Assembly: GCA_050084515.1 (NCBI GenBank)
Contig: CM114271.1
Location: 35,154,001 to 35,218,000, forward strand
Direction of reading: 5' to 3'
From: Blasia pusilla
Lineage: Eukaryota > Marchantiophyta > Marchantiopsida > Blasiales
DNA length: 64,000 nucleotides
Shown piece by piece: positions 25,501-36,375 of the stretch; positions within the stretch are counted from its first letter, which is position 1; every line of letters begins with the position of its first letter. The notes beneath the pieces were generated by a model. The model was not told the origin of the DNA and searched no databases. It saw only the letters and a list, made by a program, of their open reading frames with translations. Made by a program: the position numbers and the translations under genes.

Positions 25501-25626
25501 GAATTTCCCATTCCCTGCTGACCTGAAACTCCTACCCTCCGATTCTCCGCTCCTGCTCGCCTTGTCCCCACTGTACAGCCTCGAAGATGCAGCAGACAGC
25601 ACCAGCGACTCCGAAAGCCCGGCCAT
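16591..25626 (-). CDS. ABC1K8: Chloroplast ABC1-family atypical kinase (ABC1K7/8, SIA1/OSA1 type)
   Basis: Eighteen exons with GT-AG introns join to 764 codons plus TAA: 25626-25344, 24814-24354, 24212-24069, 23360-23235, 21955-21868, 21660-21567, 21341-21248, 20468-20414, 20096-20005, 19592-19422, 19130-19074, 18577-18494, 18389-18305, 18128-18067, 17759-17685, 17375-17271, 17033-16889, 16664-16591. The N-terminus is Ser/Arg-rich, like a transit peptide. Family marks are the KxGQ motif (IKLGQ, 271-275), the AAAS loop (332-335), the VAVK lysine 353, QEIDY (403-407), HADPHPGN (487-494) and YDFG (506-509). All catalytic residues are present. Two hydrophobic segments near 709-726 and 736-750 fit membrane anchoring, and the end is LDKFEKML. 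Arabidopsis relatives act in plastid membranes in iron, oxidative-stress and lipid balance. The length favours the ABC1K8 (OSA1) side, but 7 and 8 are not separable by eye. The start is the first ATG after an in-frame stop. Confidence 0.93.
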
Positions 25627-25653
25627 CTTCTCAATTCCACTCAACAAAAGTCC

Positions 25654-25677
25654 TCAATTCCCAAGCTCCAGATTCAT
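25654..25677 (-). promoter_or_regulatory. Possible upstream open reading frame before the kinase start
   Basis: A seven-codon frame (MNLELGN, then TGA) ends 27 bases before the kinase ATG, in good context (GAAATGA). If the transcript starts upstream of it, it could lower translation of the main frame. The transcript start is unknown. Confidence 0.35.
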
Positions 25678-26814
25678 TTCCTCCGCAATGATCTGCCGAA
25701 ACGCTGACATAACAGTCTCTCCTTCCACCACTGAGCACGCCACACCGACGGACAAACAACTCGTGAGGCGGACGGACGGACACCTTGCGCGCGCAACCGG
25801 GAGCTAGACGGAGAGATGCAATGATCCATCACTCCACCACGTGGCGGGCCGTACAAACAGCGAGTCCGAATATCAGTTCGCGCTAGCGCCAGAACTCAGT
25901 AATAGAGCCCGAATATCCATCTGCGCGACGGACGGAAACGGACGGCGGACCAAGCGGTCTAGGATTTGTCTTTCCCAGGCTGCGACTGGATTTCTTCACG
26001 GCAATGAATTGTGTCTGTGTGCACGTAACTCAACCGTGGAATCCTCGCTCGCTGCGCCCGCGGCTACGTCGTGACGTCTCCTTCTCCGTGGACTCCACAC
26101 CACCACTTCTCCCATCGCTTCCGTGGTGGCGTGTACACCCGAGAGTCTGCCAGTTGCAAGTTTCGCGTCGTCTCTCGAACCATCGCTCACGCCACCGAAC
26201 ACAGAGTACACTATCATCCTCATTGCTACAGGCAGAGTGGAAGAGGGAAATATGCGAAAGGAAGAAACGACAGAGTAGTGCGCGTGGTCATATCTGGAGT
26301 TCAGTCCGCGATTTAGGGAGCGAGAATGGGTGTGTCCAGCGGGACGATAGAAACTTTCATGCGTGAAGAACAGTTCGAGAGAGCTGCCAGAATTTGCGCG
26401 TCAGGAATGTGATGATTTTTTTCTTCGCACGGAGAGGACGCCTTCTCGCGATTTTCAATTCAAGAGAGAGCGGATGATGTCGTTTGGAAAGAAAATATTT
26501 CCGTGTCAAAAAGGTCATTTAGGAGGAGCACGATGGGAGACCATCCGATTGCGCATCCATGTTTCCTCATTTTGTTAACTCTCTCGGCCTTAGGCAGCTT
26601 TACCAGGACAAGCAGTGAAGAAATTAAATCTCGAGAACAAGAGAATGAATGAGTTCAGTGATTTACTGTCAGGAGCGTCTAGGGACGTAGGACTTTCCAA
26701 ACTTTGCAACAATTGAGCAGGACAAGTCAGTTTGGAACAGTTGGATCAGAGGAAACACTCCACAGTGAGTAAGGGACATCCCATGAAGTCATCTGTTTTT
26801 GGTGTAAGAATTTT
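25678..26814. other. Region upstream of the kinase gene
   Basis: GC- and CpG-rich up to about 26.35 kb, as expected for the promoter and leader of an expressed plant gene. Short open frames on both strands are not conserved families. I could not place a TATA box with confidence. Confidence 0.4.
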
Positions 26815-27150
26815 GCAATTTGAATCTGGTTATTGCTAGCCATGAAATCGGTGACAGCGACGAGAGGTCCTGGGAAACAATCTGGCCAAATCTTAATCTC
26901 TTGCTAGCCATGAAATTCGTGACAAAGAGGATAGGCCATGGAAGACAAATTTGCTAATTCTGAATCTGCTTCTTGCTAGCCAGGAAATCGTTGACGCTTA
27001 GGGCAGGCTCTGGGATAGAATAGAACTAAATCTGAATCTGGTTTTTTCTAGCCACGAAATCGCTCAAAGTGAGGGCTAACTCTGAAATTTGTTCATGGTG
27101 GCCAAGAAATTGGAGAAATCGGTGATAGTTAGGCCTCGGAAGAGACTAGA
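26815..27150 (+). repeat. Degenerate tandem repeat, unit about 72 bases
   Basis: The motif TTGCTAGCCATGAAATCG recurs with drift near 26834, 26903, 26974, 27046 and 27098. The stretches between repeat the theme of GGC-C-TGGGA followed by TCTGAATCTG. Four to five copies are visible, spaced about 70 bases except the last. Confidence 0.75.
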
Positions 27151-27264
27151 GTAGAATGCATCCTGATGGTTGCGATTGAAAAGCTGATTTTAGCAGATCA
27201 TGGATTGATACTCATCACTAGCGGGTCTTTTGAGCCCTATCTGACCCAAATTGCACATGACTCT

Positions 27265-27311
27265 CAAACAGTCCGCTGTAACCCGTAAACGAGTTACAGA
27301 CGGACTGTTTG
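27265..27311. repeat. Short inverted repeat (hairpin)
   Basis: CAAACAGTCCGCTGTAAC is followed ten bases later by GTTACAGACGGACTGTTTG. The arms pair over 18 positions with a single extra base. It has no U-run after it, so a terminator role is unlikely. It may be the relic of a small inverted-repeat element. Confidence 0.7.
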
Positions 27312-30300
27312 TGGCTAGTTTCGTTGAAGCTGCGGAGGATCAGGTCACGTCCTTTCTCTCACTCGACAATACCTGCCCTTTTGGACCCTTCCTCACGCAC
27401 ACCTTCATGCCTCTCTGAGTAGCTCTTTGAAGACTCCTTAGGTTTTCAGGGCCACTCACCTCCGGAGTTCGGAGGCTCCGGGATCATGGTTAGGGCTAAT
27501 CCCCGTCAAAACAAACGGGCATCTAAATAGGTGTGCCGTTTCTGTAAAGGGCATTCTATAGGGAAGTCCGAAAGAGAGAGATTTTTGTCTTCCATTGCCT
27601 ATCCTCTTTTTATTTTTTATTTTCTATAATTTATATTAACATCAAAGTCCACACTTGTGGACTGAACTGAGAACGTTTTGCCTCCCCAAACTCCTTCCCC
27701 ATAGGAAAGAATTGAGTGGCTCTATTAGCTACCAGTTCTATGTTGTGTTACGTCGTGTTTTCCGTTGGTCACCACTAAGCACGCACTCTTACCCGATTCA
27801 CATGGGGGCGATATGCCTCCATTTAGGGTTCCATGCCATGGATATTCTACGGGGAGCTAGAACCTAGGTCCAGGTCGGGCAGTTCCTCCTCTTCAATCTC
27901 TAGCCACCCACAAAGAGGGTAGCTAGAGAGTTTAGGATGAATGGGTATTTAGGTGTATATTTTTCATTTTGAGATGTGTAGGTATTGAGAAAGTAATTTT
28001 CTTCTTTATACTTCTTTTTTTACACTTTACATAGAGAGAGGTAAAAAGACAATTCTGTATTAGGTAGAATTCTCTCCCATGGATTAATGAATGTATGAAC
28101 TGTCCCATGGATTAAAATAGTTTATGTCCTTTCCGAACCAATCACTCCCCCATGTAAGTATTAATGCTCTCTTCACATGGGACAATACTTCTTCTCACCC
28201 GTCGGGTTATTCCAGGTCGTATTCCACGCTTTTTAAGTATACATCGTGTTGCCCTCGTTACTTCCCACTGTGTTAGTCTTTGTTTTCATTTCTTTCCACC
28301 GTATTAGTCTTCTCGAACCCTCTTAAAAAACCCAAACCTCACTCTCACATCTACCATTCATGAAACTCACTAAATGTAAGTTTAGTGAGTTTATGCTCAA
28401 ATGCATAGGTTTAGAGGTCCATCACCAAAGAAATCAGAAATACCATATGCATGTGATGGTGGTACTAACATCCAAGAATCTGTTGGTATGGACACTTTTA
28501 TTGATTTGAATAAAGAAGACTTTATCCAGATTCCATATTGAATCGCATCTGTCATTTATTAATATTATATCCGATGAGGGCAAGAAAGTTGTGGATCAGG
28601 TGAGTGATCCACCTGTTCATCCATCAATAGATACATTACTATATGAACCGATAGATGTATCTTAAGCCCACAAATCAAATATAAGTTTAAATGAAGCTCC
28701 ACCTACTAAATAAAGTCCAAGAAGCAAAGTATGTTCTCAACTAGGTATTGAGAGAAAATCAAACAAAAAAATAAAAGTCGAAAGATACCATTGACAATAT
28801 TACATAATCAATAAATACCTTTATTCAATTTTTGAAGGAGACAAGTGAGAAGAAAGCTCAATAAGAAGATTAAATATCGGAGTAATACCAATTTCGCCAA
28901 TTTTGGTGAATTAAAACATTGTTGGGTTTCCTAAACCCTTTATGATTCGGATTTCCTTGAAGTTGTGCTTCAAGATAAAATTAGGACTTAAGTTTATTTT
29001 ATCTGGATCACAATCTTGGAAATAACATGTCCACTCATCTTTTTTTGTGTGCAATTGAGTCTCTTATTCCACTGAGGATCAATTTAGGAAGATAAAGTTT
29101 TCTTGATGTTTATTTTAGTGTTTTTCTCAATATCTCTAGCGTGTGATGGCTTAAGATTGATTAACTTATACTCAACTTCGGAAATTGGGCCAAGTTTATT
29201 TCTGAAGACGTTATTGTAGTCAAACATTCAAATATTGTCTCAAATGTACTTGCTTTAACTGAACGAAAAAAAGTTTCATTCTTGATTTGTAAGAAAAATA
29301 TTGTCATTGCAAGCTGGGCAGCCGTCCCTTGGAAAATTGTAGATCATGAAATCCTTGCGAGCATGGGGGTCACTAATTAGACCTTTTGCGATGAACATAT
29401 AGACGTATGATAGTCAGAGTATGGAATTATATGATGTCGTCGTGACATGCCGTGCTTGGTCACTTATATGTGGGAAAGTAAAGAACAAGTTTTCCTTCAC
29501 TTCAACGACATTCAAATGCAAACTGAAGATTATGCTTTTAGGTTCAGAATTTGCGAAAATAGAACTTAAGTTCTGATTATGTCTAATACCTTTTTCCTCC
29601 AATCGTGGTGTCCTAAGGCCTTGATCTCTCTAAGGAGTAATATTGTGTGGTTAGTTATCAGAACTAAAGTGCTCATATGGGTGAAGTCCTTGTGATCGTG
29701 AGAACGCAAACTTTTTAGATTCTGAAACTAAATTATTCTACAACCTATATTCAATGGTAGAGGTACAATCTTGAATGAGCCTCCATGGATAGATTAGAGA
29801 AAGGAAAAACTTTGCAAAGGTTCATTAGTTGGGTCGAGAATAAAGAATAGAAACATAAACTGTTTAAGCAGGGAATAAGTACAAGTACAATCCGTTTGTT
29901 GGGAGGCCATTTGTTTGGTGGGTCTCTTTCTTCAATGTGGTTGTAGGAAGTAGGAACAAGTAATCAAAACTTACGTCCCAAATCTTTCTCTCTCCTAAGA
30001 AACCACTTCAATAACAAGTGGAACATGTGTGCAGAAGGACTTGTTCCGCTATGGATCAGCTCCATTCCGTGGAAGGATCTCTTCCCGTTACGACACAACT
30101 CATAACGATGGAACCAGATTTTAGGAGCGAGTTGAAAGGCATTCGAAACTCTAGTTCCAAATGAGCTCCCATCCACCCCCTATCCTCCAAGTATTTGGAA
30201 CGTCCTCTTGGCTGTAGCCTTATAGTTGTCCACAAAAGAAGCTGGTTAAATTGTGGAGGTAATCCTACCACTAGAATTGGATCTCAAGAACCAATTCAAG

Positions 30301-30952
30301 GGCATTTGGAACTATAGTTCCAATGGGATGTTATATTCCAACGATAGAACGCTTTGTGCCATCACAACTGGACCTCAAGATCCAATTCAAAAGCATTGAA
30401 GAATTAGTATGGTTCCCCGCGCGGCTGTTAGGGACATAATCAAAACTTAGGTTCCGATTCTCCTATTTTTTCCAATAAATGTTAGAGGTCCCTTCCAGTG
30501 CTAAGTCACGTGAACTTCACAACTAAACTTATGGTTGTACTAAACGCTAATCGCGAGAGTTAACTTCCATTCCCCCAAGATAACCGACTAGCTTAATATG
30601 TAGTATAGAGGTGGCACCATTCACAATTCAAGTACTAGAATCTTTGAGATAATACATTTGTCACCTTTGGAATCCATCGCATATTCATTACGAGATGTAA
30701 AATATTTTAATTGAATATCTTAGATTTGGAACTCAAGTACCAAATGAGTATGACAACATATCCATTAATAAATGTACTCGAAAAACACATTCAAGAAAAT
30801 GCTTCATACTCGTATGCTTTCATCCTCTACAATATATTGAAATTTCCGTTCTATTTACAAATGAATGTACCCATCATTTTACAATATAATTGCAACTACA
30901 TGCTATCCTATGTGACTTCTCTTCTTGCTCAATCGCAAGAGGATCTCATCCA
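27312..30952. other. AT-rich intergenic DNA, no recognised gene
   Basis: No long frame and no family motif was found. Near 30119-30410 a phrase of the type AATTCAAGGGCATT followed by GAACTATAGTTCCAA recurs about three times with drift, which suggests an old repeat. Confidence 0.45.
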
Positions 30953-31258
30953 TATTGAAGATTGAGTTACAGTCAAACTCATGAGACACTTGAACTACTA
31001 TATTTGGTACTCATACGAAGTAGGGAAGCTTAATCTTGGTTATTCAGTTAAGCGCGATTATCTTAACTAGGATTAGTTAATCACAGTTAATCTAACTCGA
31101 GACTAAGGTTAGGGTTAGGGTTGCTCTCATATACCCTATATAATTGAGAAAGGGACCAGCCTCCACTCATTCTCTCATTGCAAATTTTGTTCTCCATGGT
31201 GGTGTGTGTGTGTGAGAGCCATTTTCCAGCAATTATGCTTGTTTAGTAGTTTTCCACA
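30953..31258 (+). repeat. 5' LTR of copia copy 2
   Basis: TATTGAAGATTGAG to TTTTCCACA, matching the LTRs of copy 1. It contains TATATAATTGAGAAAGGGAC and a short GTGTGTGTGTGTG run near 31201. Confidence 0.9.
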
Positions 31259-31270
31259 TGGTATCAGAGC
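31259..31270 (+). other. Primer-binding site, initiator Met tRNA
   Basis: TGGTATCAGAGC directly follows the LTR, as in copy 1. Confidence 0.93.
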
Positions 31271-31759
31271 GTTAGGAGAACATCATTTGAAATTCTTGAT
31301 GTTTGAGGAGAGAAGAGAGGCAAGAGAAGGCAAAATTTCAGTTTGGGAGAAGGCAGTTTTATTCAGAGCTCAGTGGGTGCAAATTTCAGGTGGAGCTTTG
31401 ACGGTGACAAAACTTTGGAGGCATTTTTTAAGGCTTTCCGGGTCGATTTAGTGGTCTAGGTCTGTAACGGCTAGAAGAATGCCAAATTCTTGCTCTAGCC
31501 GTCTTATAGAGCTCGTCAAGAGCTTTCCAATGCATCCAAAATTGCTCAATTTTGACATTCTGAGTTCTTGCAGTAGCAATTTCAGTGTAGAAAAGTGCAA
31601 TTAGTGAAGAAAAGTTATGCAGTTTGCTCTGTACAAACCAATTTCGACTAGTTCTTTCATGTAGTTGATCAATTTTGGAAAATTTCAGGTCGATATGTGT
31701 GTAGGAGTGATCTATGCTTGAATTGGAGCAATAGAAAGCCTGAAATTACATTTTTGTGA

Positions 31760-32735
31760 GTGAAATCGTTTGTCATGGAGTATTCCTCAACAACAATCAC
31801 AAGCGAGAAGCTCGATAAGCAGAATTACAATGTCTGGAAGTTTCGCATGAAAAAATTTCTCATGGATCAAGAACTATGGGAGCTTGTCACAGATGATGAG
31901 GCCAAGCTAGAAGGTGACTCAACAGACTTGAATGTTCGCGCTTGGAATAAACGCGCAAGGCAAGTAATCCACTACATTTCAATAACGATCAGTTCGCCAA
32001 TGATAGGTCACATTCAAGATATTGATATTCCGAAGAAGGACTGGGATGCATTGGAAAGGCTGTTCTAGACATCTACAAAGACCAGAAAGCTTCAATTGAA
32101 ACAACAATTGAATGAAGTGAGGAAAGAATGGTAGAGCATCAATGATTATATTTTGAGTATCAGACATATTATTGATCAGTTGAATAGCATTGGAGTGATA
32201 GTAGAAGATGATGATCTGATTTTATTCACTCTTCAAGGCCTTCCAAAGCTTTACAAGTCCTTTGAGACCTCCATCTCTATGAGAGAGAAGTATCCAACCT
32301 TTCAAGAGTTAGTTCCTCTATTAATCAGTGAAGAGATGTGCCTAGTAGGCAGCGGTAGCTCGTCTAGTCTGCAAGAGAGTGCGCTATTTGTAGGTTATGG
32401 ATCAAACAGAGGCAGGGGTTATGGCAGAAACTTCCGTGATCGTGGTGGATATCAAACATATGGAGGAAGAGGAACTCAATATAACGTCACACAATCAACT
32501 ACACACCAGTACCACACACAATCACAAGGTGATGATGGTGGAAACCGTTGGGGTTGAAGTCAGCAACAGAGGGTCCCTGAATCTTGCAATTATTATGGAA
32601 TAAAGGGTCACTATGAAAAGTTTTGCTTCAAAAAGAAGGCAGATATGAGAATAGGAGCCTTACAGCAACAAAACTATGTGGAGCAACAAAACCAAGAGCA
32701 GTACCAAGAACAACCACATTCATAAACGGAGCATC
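31760..32735 (+). pseudogene. Copia copy 2 Gag, broken
   Basis: The protein would coat element RNA. It opens MKSFVMEYSSTTITSEKLDK, has the Gag core NYNVWKFRMKKFL and LFTLQGLPKLYKSFETSIS, then an RG-rich region (SNRGRGYGRNFRDRGGY). The zinc knuckle reads CNYYGIKGHYEKFC, with the second cysteine changed to tyrosine. A stop follows the core at about 32066 and another lies at 32555. Compared with copy 1 it has fewer lesions. Confidence 0.85.
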
Positions 32736-32779
32736 TCTTGGTCATGACTCATCATATGGGAGCAATGGTCAAGAAAGAC

Positions 32780-35553
32780 TTGATAGCACATTGGTACATT
32801 GATTCTGGTGCATCAAATCACATGACCTCACAAGCTAAATGATTTAGTAGTTTGGAGCTGGTGAAAGATCCTATAATTGTGCTCACAGAAGATGACACTC
32901 AACATCATATCATGCATACCGGTAAAGTTCCAATTGCATTAGATGGTCTTTATGCTCTTGGAAATGTTCTCTATGTTCCTACCATTGCAAAAAACCTAAT
33001 CTCTGTAGGACAGATAGTAGAACACGGTTATCAAGTAAGAGTTTAACGTAGATGGTTGTTTCATTGAAACAATGGATGACCAGACTACGATAGCCAAAAG
33101 AACTAGATCTGGCAGAATGTTCAAATTAGATGTTTCTATGCCAGAGATTCAAACAACAATGTATGGTCAAACCGGCCAACAAGTTACAGATCTAAATGTG
33201 TGGCATAAAAGAATTGGACATATGAATCTTCAAAGATTATAGAGTCTTTCATCATCTAATATAGTAAAAGGACTCCCTAAATTAGCGAGTCTTGCTACGT
33301 TAGAGGTATGTCCTGCTTGCCAATTTGGAAAACAAGCTAGATTTCCTTTTCCAAAGCAAGGTAGAAGAGCATCCAGGATATTAGAGTTGATCCACAATGA
33401 TATATGGATAACATCACAACATAGCCTTAGTGGTTTCCAGTACTTTGTTTCATTTATTGATGACTTCTCTACGTATATATGGGTATACTTTCTGAAAGCC
33501 AAGTAGGAGGTATTCTCAGTGTTCCAAACATTCAGAGTTCCAGTAGAGAAGTAGACTGGAGAACACATTCTGAAATTGCGTTGTGATGGAGGAGGAGAGT
33601 ATCTTTCAACAGAGTTTGATGACTATTTACGTCAGAATGGCATCCAACGTCACGTGACTTGCCGTTACACTCCACAACAAAATGGAGTGGTTGAGAGGAA
33701 GAATCGACAAATTGCTGAAGCGGCACGAGTTATGCTGAATAAGAAGAACATGTCTAAGGTCTATTGGGCAGAGGCCGTAGCATATGTAGTCTTCTTAATC
33801 AACGAAACTCCAACAACAGGAGTTCATGATAAAACTCCATTCGAAGTCTTCATAGGAAGTAAACCTGATTTTTCCTTCTTGAAAGTATTTGGTTGTATTT
33901 GTTATGCTCATGTTCCTTCTGAGAGACGTCAGAAATTAGACCCTAAATCTGAAAGATGTATCTTCATTGGCTATGCTGATGGAACTAACGGATAAAAGTG
34001 CTACATTCCATCCTCTAGGCAGCTTATTACTAGTCAAGATGTTGTCTTTGATGAGCTAAAGTCATGGTATGCTCCATTTGAGCCTATTCCACCTCTAAAC
34101 TTGTCTGTTGAGGGGGAGAATATGATTGTAAACCAACAGACATTGTCTTCAACTTCCCCAAGTACTAGTGCAGGATTAGGAGAGGTCCTAGATTCATCAA
34201 TTAAATATGTGAGTTCATGGATGGGAAGAGTACGTATTCAGTCTGTTGACACTAGTCAGAGCTCGAGTCAGATGTCAGAGGCATCTACCTCTGAACAACA
34301 ACTTTGTAGATCAAGTAGAGTTACACATCCAGTTCATAGATTCATAAATGAAGGTTTCCTTGCGACACATCATGCATATATGATGACTACCCTTCAAGAA
34401 CATGAGCCAAGTTGTTTGGAAGAAGCTGCAAGTAAAGTGGAATGGATTGAAGCTATGGAGGAAGAGCTTGCTGCATTAAGACATCAACAGACATGGAAGC
34501 TGGTTGATATACCTTCCGGTAAGGAAGCTATTGGTTGCAAATGGGTTTACAAAATCAAGTGCAATCAAGATGATATAATTAACAAATACAAAGCGAGATT
34601 GGTGGCTAAGGGTTATGCACAACAATATGGTATTGATTATGAGGAAAAATTTAGCCATGTTGCAAAGATGGTGACTACGAGAACAGTGGTTGTAATTGCA
34701 GTAAGTACAAGTGGAGATTACATCACATAGACGTGAAGAATGCCTTCTTGAATGGAGATCTATACGAGGAAGTATATATGACTCAATCACATGGATACGA
34801 GCATCCCAAGTTTCCATTTCGCGTATGCAAATTGAAGAAAGCTCTATACGGGCTCAAACAAGCTCCAAGAGCTTAGTATGGCAAGATTACACATGTCCTA
34901 CAAGATTTAGATTTTAGGGTATGTAATTTTGACTCCTCGTTATATATCTTGAGAGGACAAGATCATACGGTTCTCATTGTGTTGTATGTTGATAATCTCT
35001 TGATTATTGGGAGTACTGAAGAAATGGTATAACAAGTCAAGCTTAAGTTACAAGCAGAATTTGATATGAAGGACTTGGGAGAACTCAAGTACTTCCTTGG
35101 TATTAAGTTTATCAAGGTTGGAGAGAGCATGTGGTTACTACAACAATAAAATGCTCTTCATATACTTTCAAAATATGGTATGATGGCTTGTAAGCCAATC
35201 TCTACACCGTTGGACTAGAGCGTGAAGCTAAGAGTGGATGAAGGAGAGCTGCTTGCAGATTCTAATATATATAGGCGTATGGTTGGAAGTTTAATCTATC
35301 TAACTATAACTAGACCAAATTTGAGCTATGTTGTTGGCCTAGTGAGCCAATTTATGCAAGCACCTTGAAAACCTCACCTTCATGCTGTGAGGAGGATTAT
35401 GCGGTATGTGAAATTCTCTATTCAATTCGGGCTTCAATTTGAACCTTTTCCGAGTTTTCAATTACAGGGATTCACAGATGTTGATTGGGCAGGAAGCGTG
35501 TCTGATCGACACTCCACATTTGGTTATTCATTTACTTTGGGAAGCGCAGCTTC
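32780..35553 (+). pseudogene. Copia copy 2 Pol, protease to RT and start of RNase H
   Basis: The protease site WYIDSGASNHMTS is intact here. Integrase shows LNVWHKRIGHMNLQRL, FIDDFSTYIW, RCDGGGEYLSTEFD and TPQQNGVVERKNR. The C-terminal integrase region ([16 protein letters not shown]) leads into the reverse transcriptase ([45 protein letters not shown]). The catalytic box is YVDN at 34985-34996 instead of YVDD. RNase H begins GFTDVDWAGSVSDRHSTFGY and then runs into foreign sequence. Several stops and frameshifts are present. Confidence 0.88.
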
Positions 35554-35708
35554 CATGACGACGTGGAGGTTGTGGAGTTCTTGCGCACTGGTGTCATTGC
35601 GAGTACAGTGAGTGCTAGGGAGCGGGATCGGATCCTACAAAGAGCCAAGAGGTTCAGGTGGAAGGGGACTCACATTTTGCGGGTATAGGGAGATGGTAGG
35701 ATACGAGT
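35554..35708 (+). repeat. Gypsy-derived patch inside the copia RNase H gene
   Basis: The plus strand here reads HDDVEVVEFLRT, then RERDRILQRAKRFRWKGTHI. This is the gypsy spacer just ahead of the integrase zinc domain, whose counterpart on the minus strand near 48790-48900 reads VLEFLRTSRMPGIV, then RDRVLQRAKRYRLEGTHI. Copy 1 has normal copia RNase H of similar length at this place (about 5993-6162). The right junction lies within shared bases around GTTGCTAAT. Confidence 0.85.
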
Positions 35709-35924
35709 TGCTAATAACCCTGTGTTTCATGCTCGTACAAAGCATGTTGAGGTGCATTATCATTTTATCAGAGAAAAAGTACTTGCAGGAGAAATAGATC
35801 TTGTGTACATAGGTACACATCAGAAAATTGGTGACATCTTTACAAAGGGATTATCAAGAGATAAGTTTGAGATGTTTAGAAATGATTTGGGCGTTAGAGA
35901 TATCGATATGAGCTTGAGGGGAAG
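35709..35924 (+). pseudogene. Copia copy 2 RNase H C-terminus
   Basis: Copia sequence resumes with ANNPVFHARTKHVEVHYHFI and ends in the usual IGDIFTKGLSRDKFEMFRND block before the purine-rich GAGGGGAAG tract. It aligns with 6163-6377 in copy 1. Confidence 0.82.
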
Positions 35925-36231
35925 TATTGAAGATTGAGTTACAGTCAAGCTCATGAGACACCTGAACTGTTACATTTGGTACTCACACGAAGTAGGGAAG
36001 CTTAATCTTGGTTAGTCAGTTAAGCACGATTATCTTAACTAGGATTAGTTAATCATAGTTAGTCTAACTTGAGACTAAGGTTAGAGTTAGGGTTACTTGT
36101 ACATACCCTATATAATTGAGAAGGGGACTAGCCTCCACTCGTTCTCTCATTACAAATTTCGTTATCCATGGTGGTGGTGTGTGTGTGAGAGCCATTTTCC
36201 ACCAATTATGCTTGTTTAGCAATTTTCCACA
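35925..36231 (+). repeat. 3' LTR of copia copy 2
   Basis: TATTGAAGATTGAG to TTTTCCACA. ATCCG follows as the right target-site copy. Confidence 0.9.
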
Positions 36232-36236
36232 ATCCG

Positions 36237-36375
36237 TGGCAATGCTCGTAACCTTCTCTGGCTCAACCTGACAGACATACTCATGGAATGCTTTGATATA
36301 CTCAATCCAACTAAATCTTCCCTCTCTTGAAGTTAGAAAAACTCGAGTGAAATCCATTTAGAGATACCTTGCACA
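36237..36375 (-). pseudogene. Ty3/gypsy integrase fragment
   Basis: The minus strand reads MDFTRVFLTSREGRFSWIEY, then IKAFHEYVCQVEPEKVTSIA. It resembles the integrase core at 48460-48530 (SVDFAGSLPL, then VEHFSKWIELVAL). It lies directly after gag in the minus direction, so protease to RNase H are missing. The copia copy 2 interrupts it. The match is short, so the call is moderate. Confidence 0.5.

Larger units (their letters stand above)
30953..36231 (+). mobile_element. Ty1/copia retrotransposon, copy 2, chimeric and dead
   Basis: This is the same family as 1403-6688 and better preserved. LTRs span 30953-31258 and 35925-36231, and the flanks are ATCCA on the left and ATCCG on the right, a target-site copy with one change. 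It interrupts a minus-strand gypsy integrase remnant that resumes at 36237. Coding parts are longer than in copy 1 but still carry stops and frameshifts. A stretch of gypsy sequence replaces part of its RNase H gene. Confidence 0.93.
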
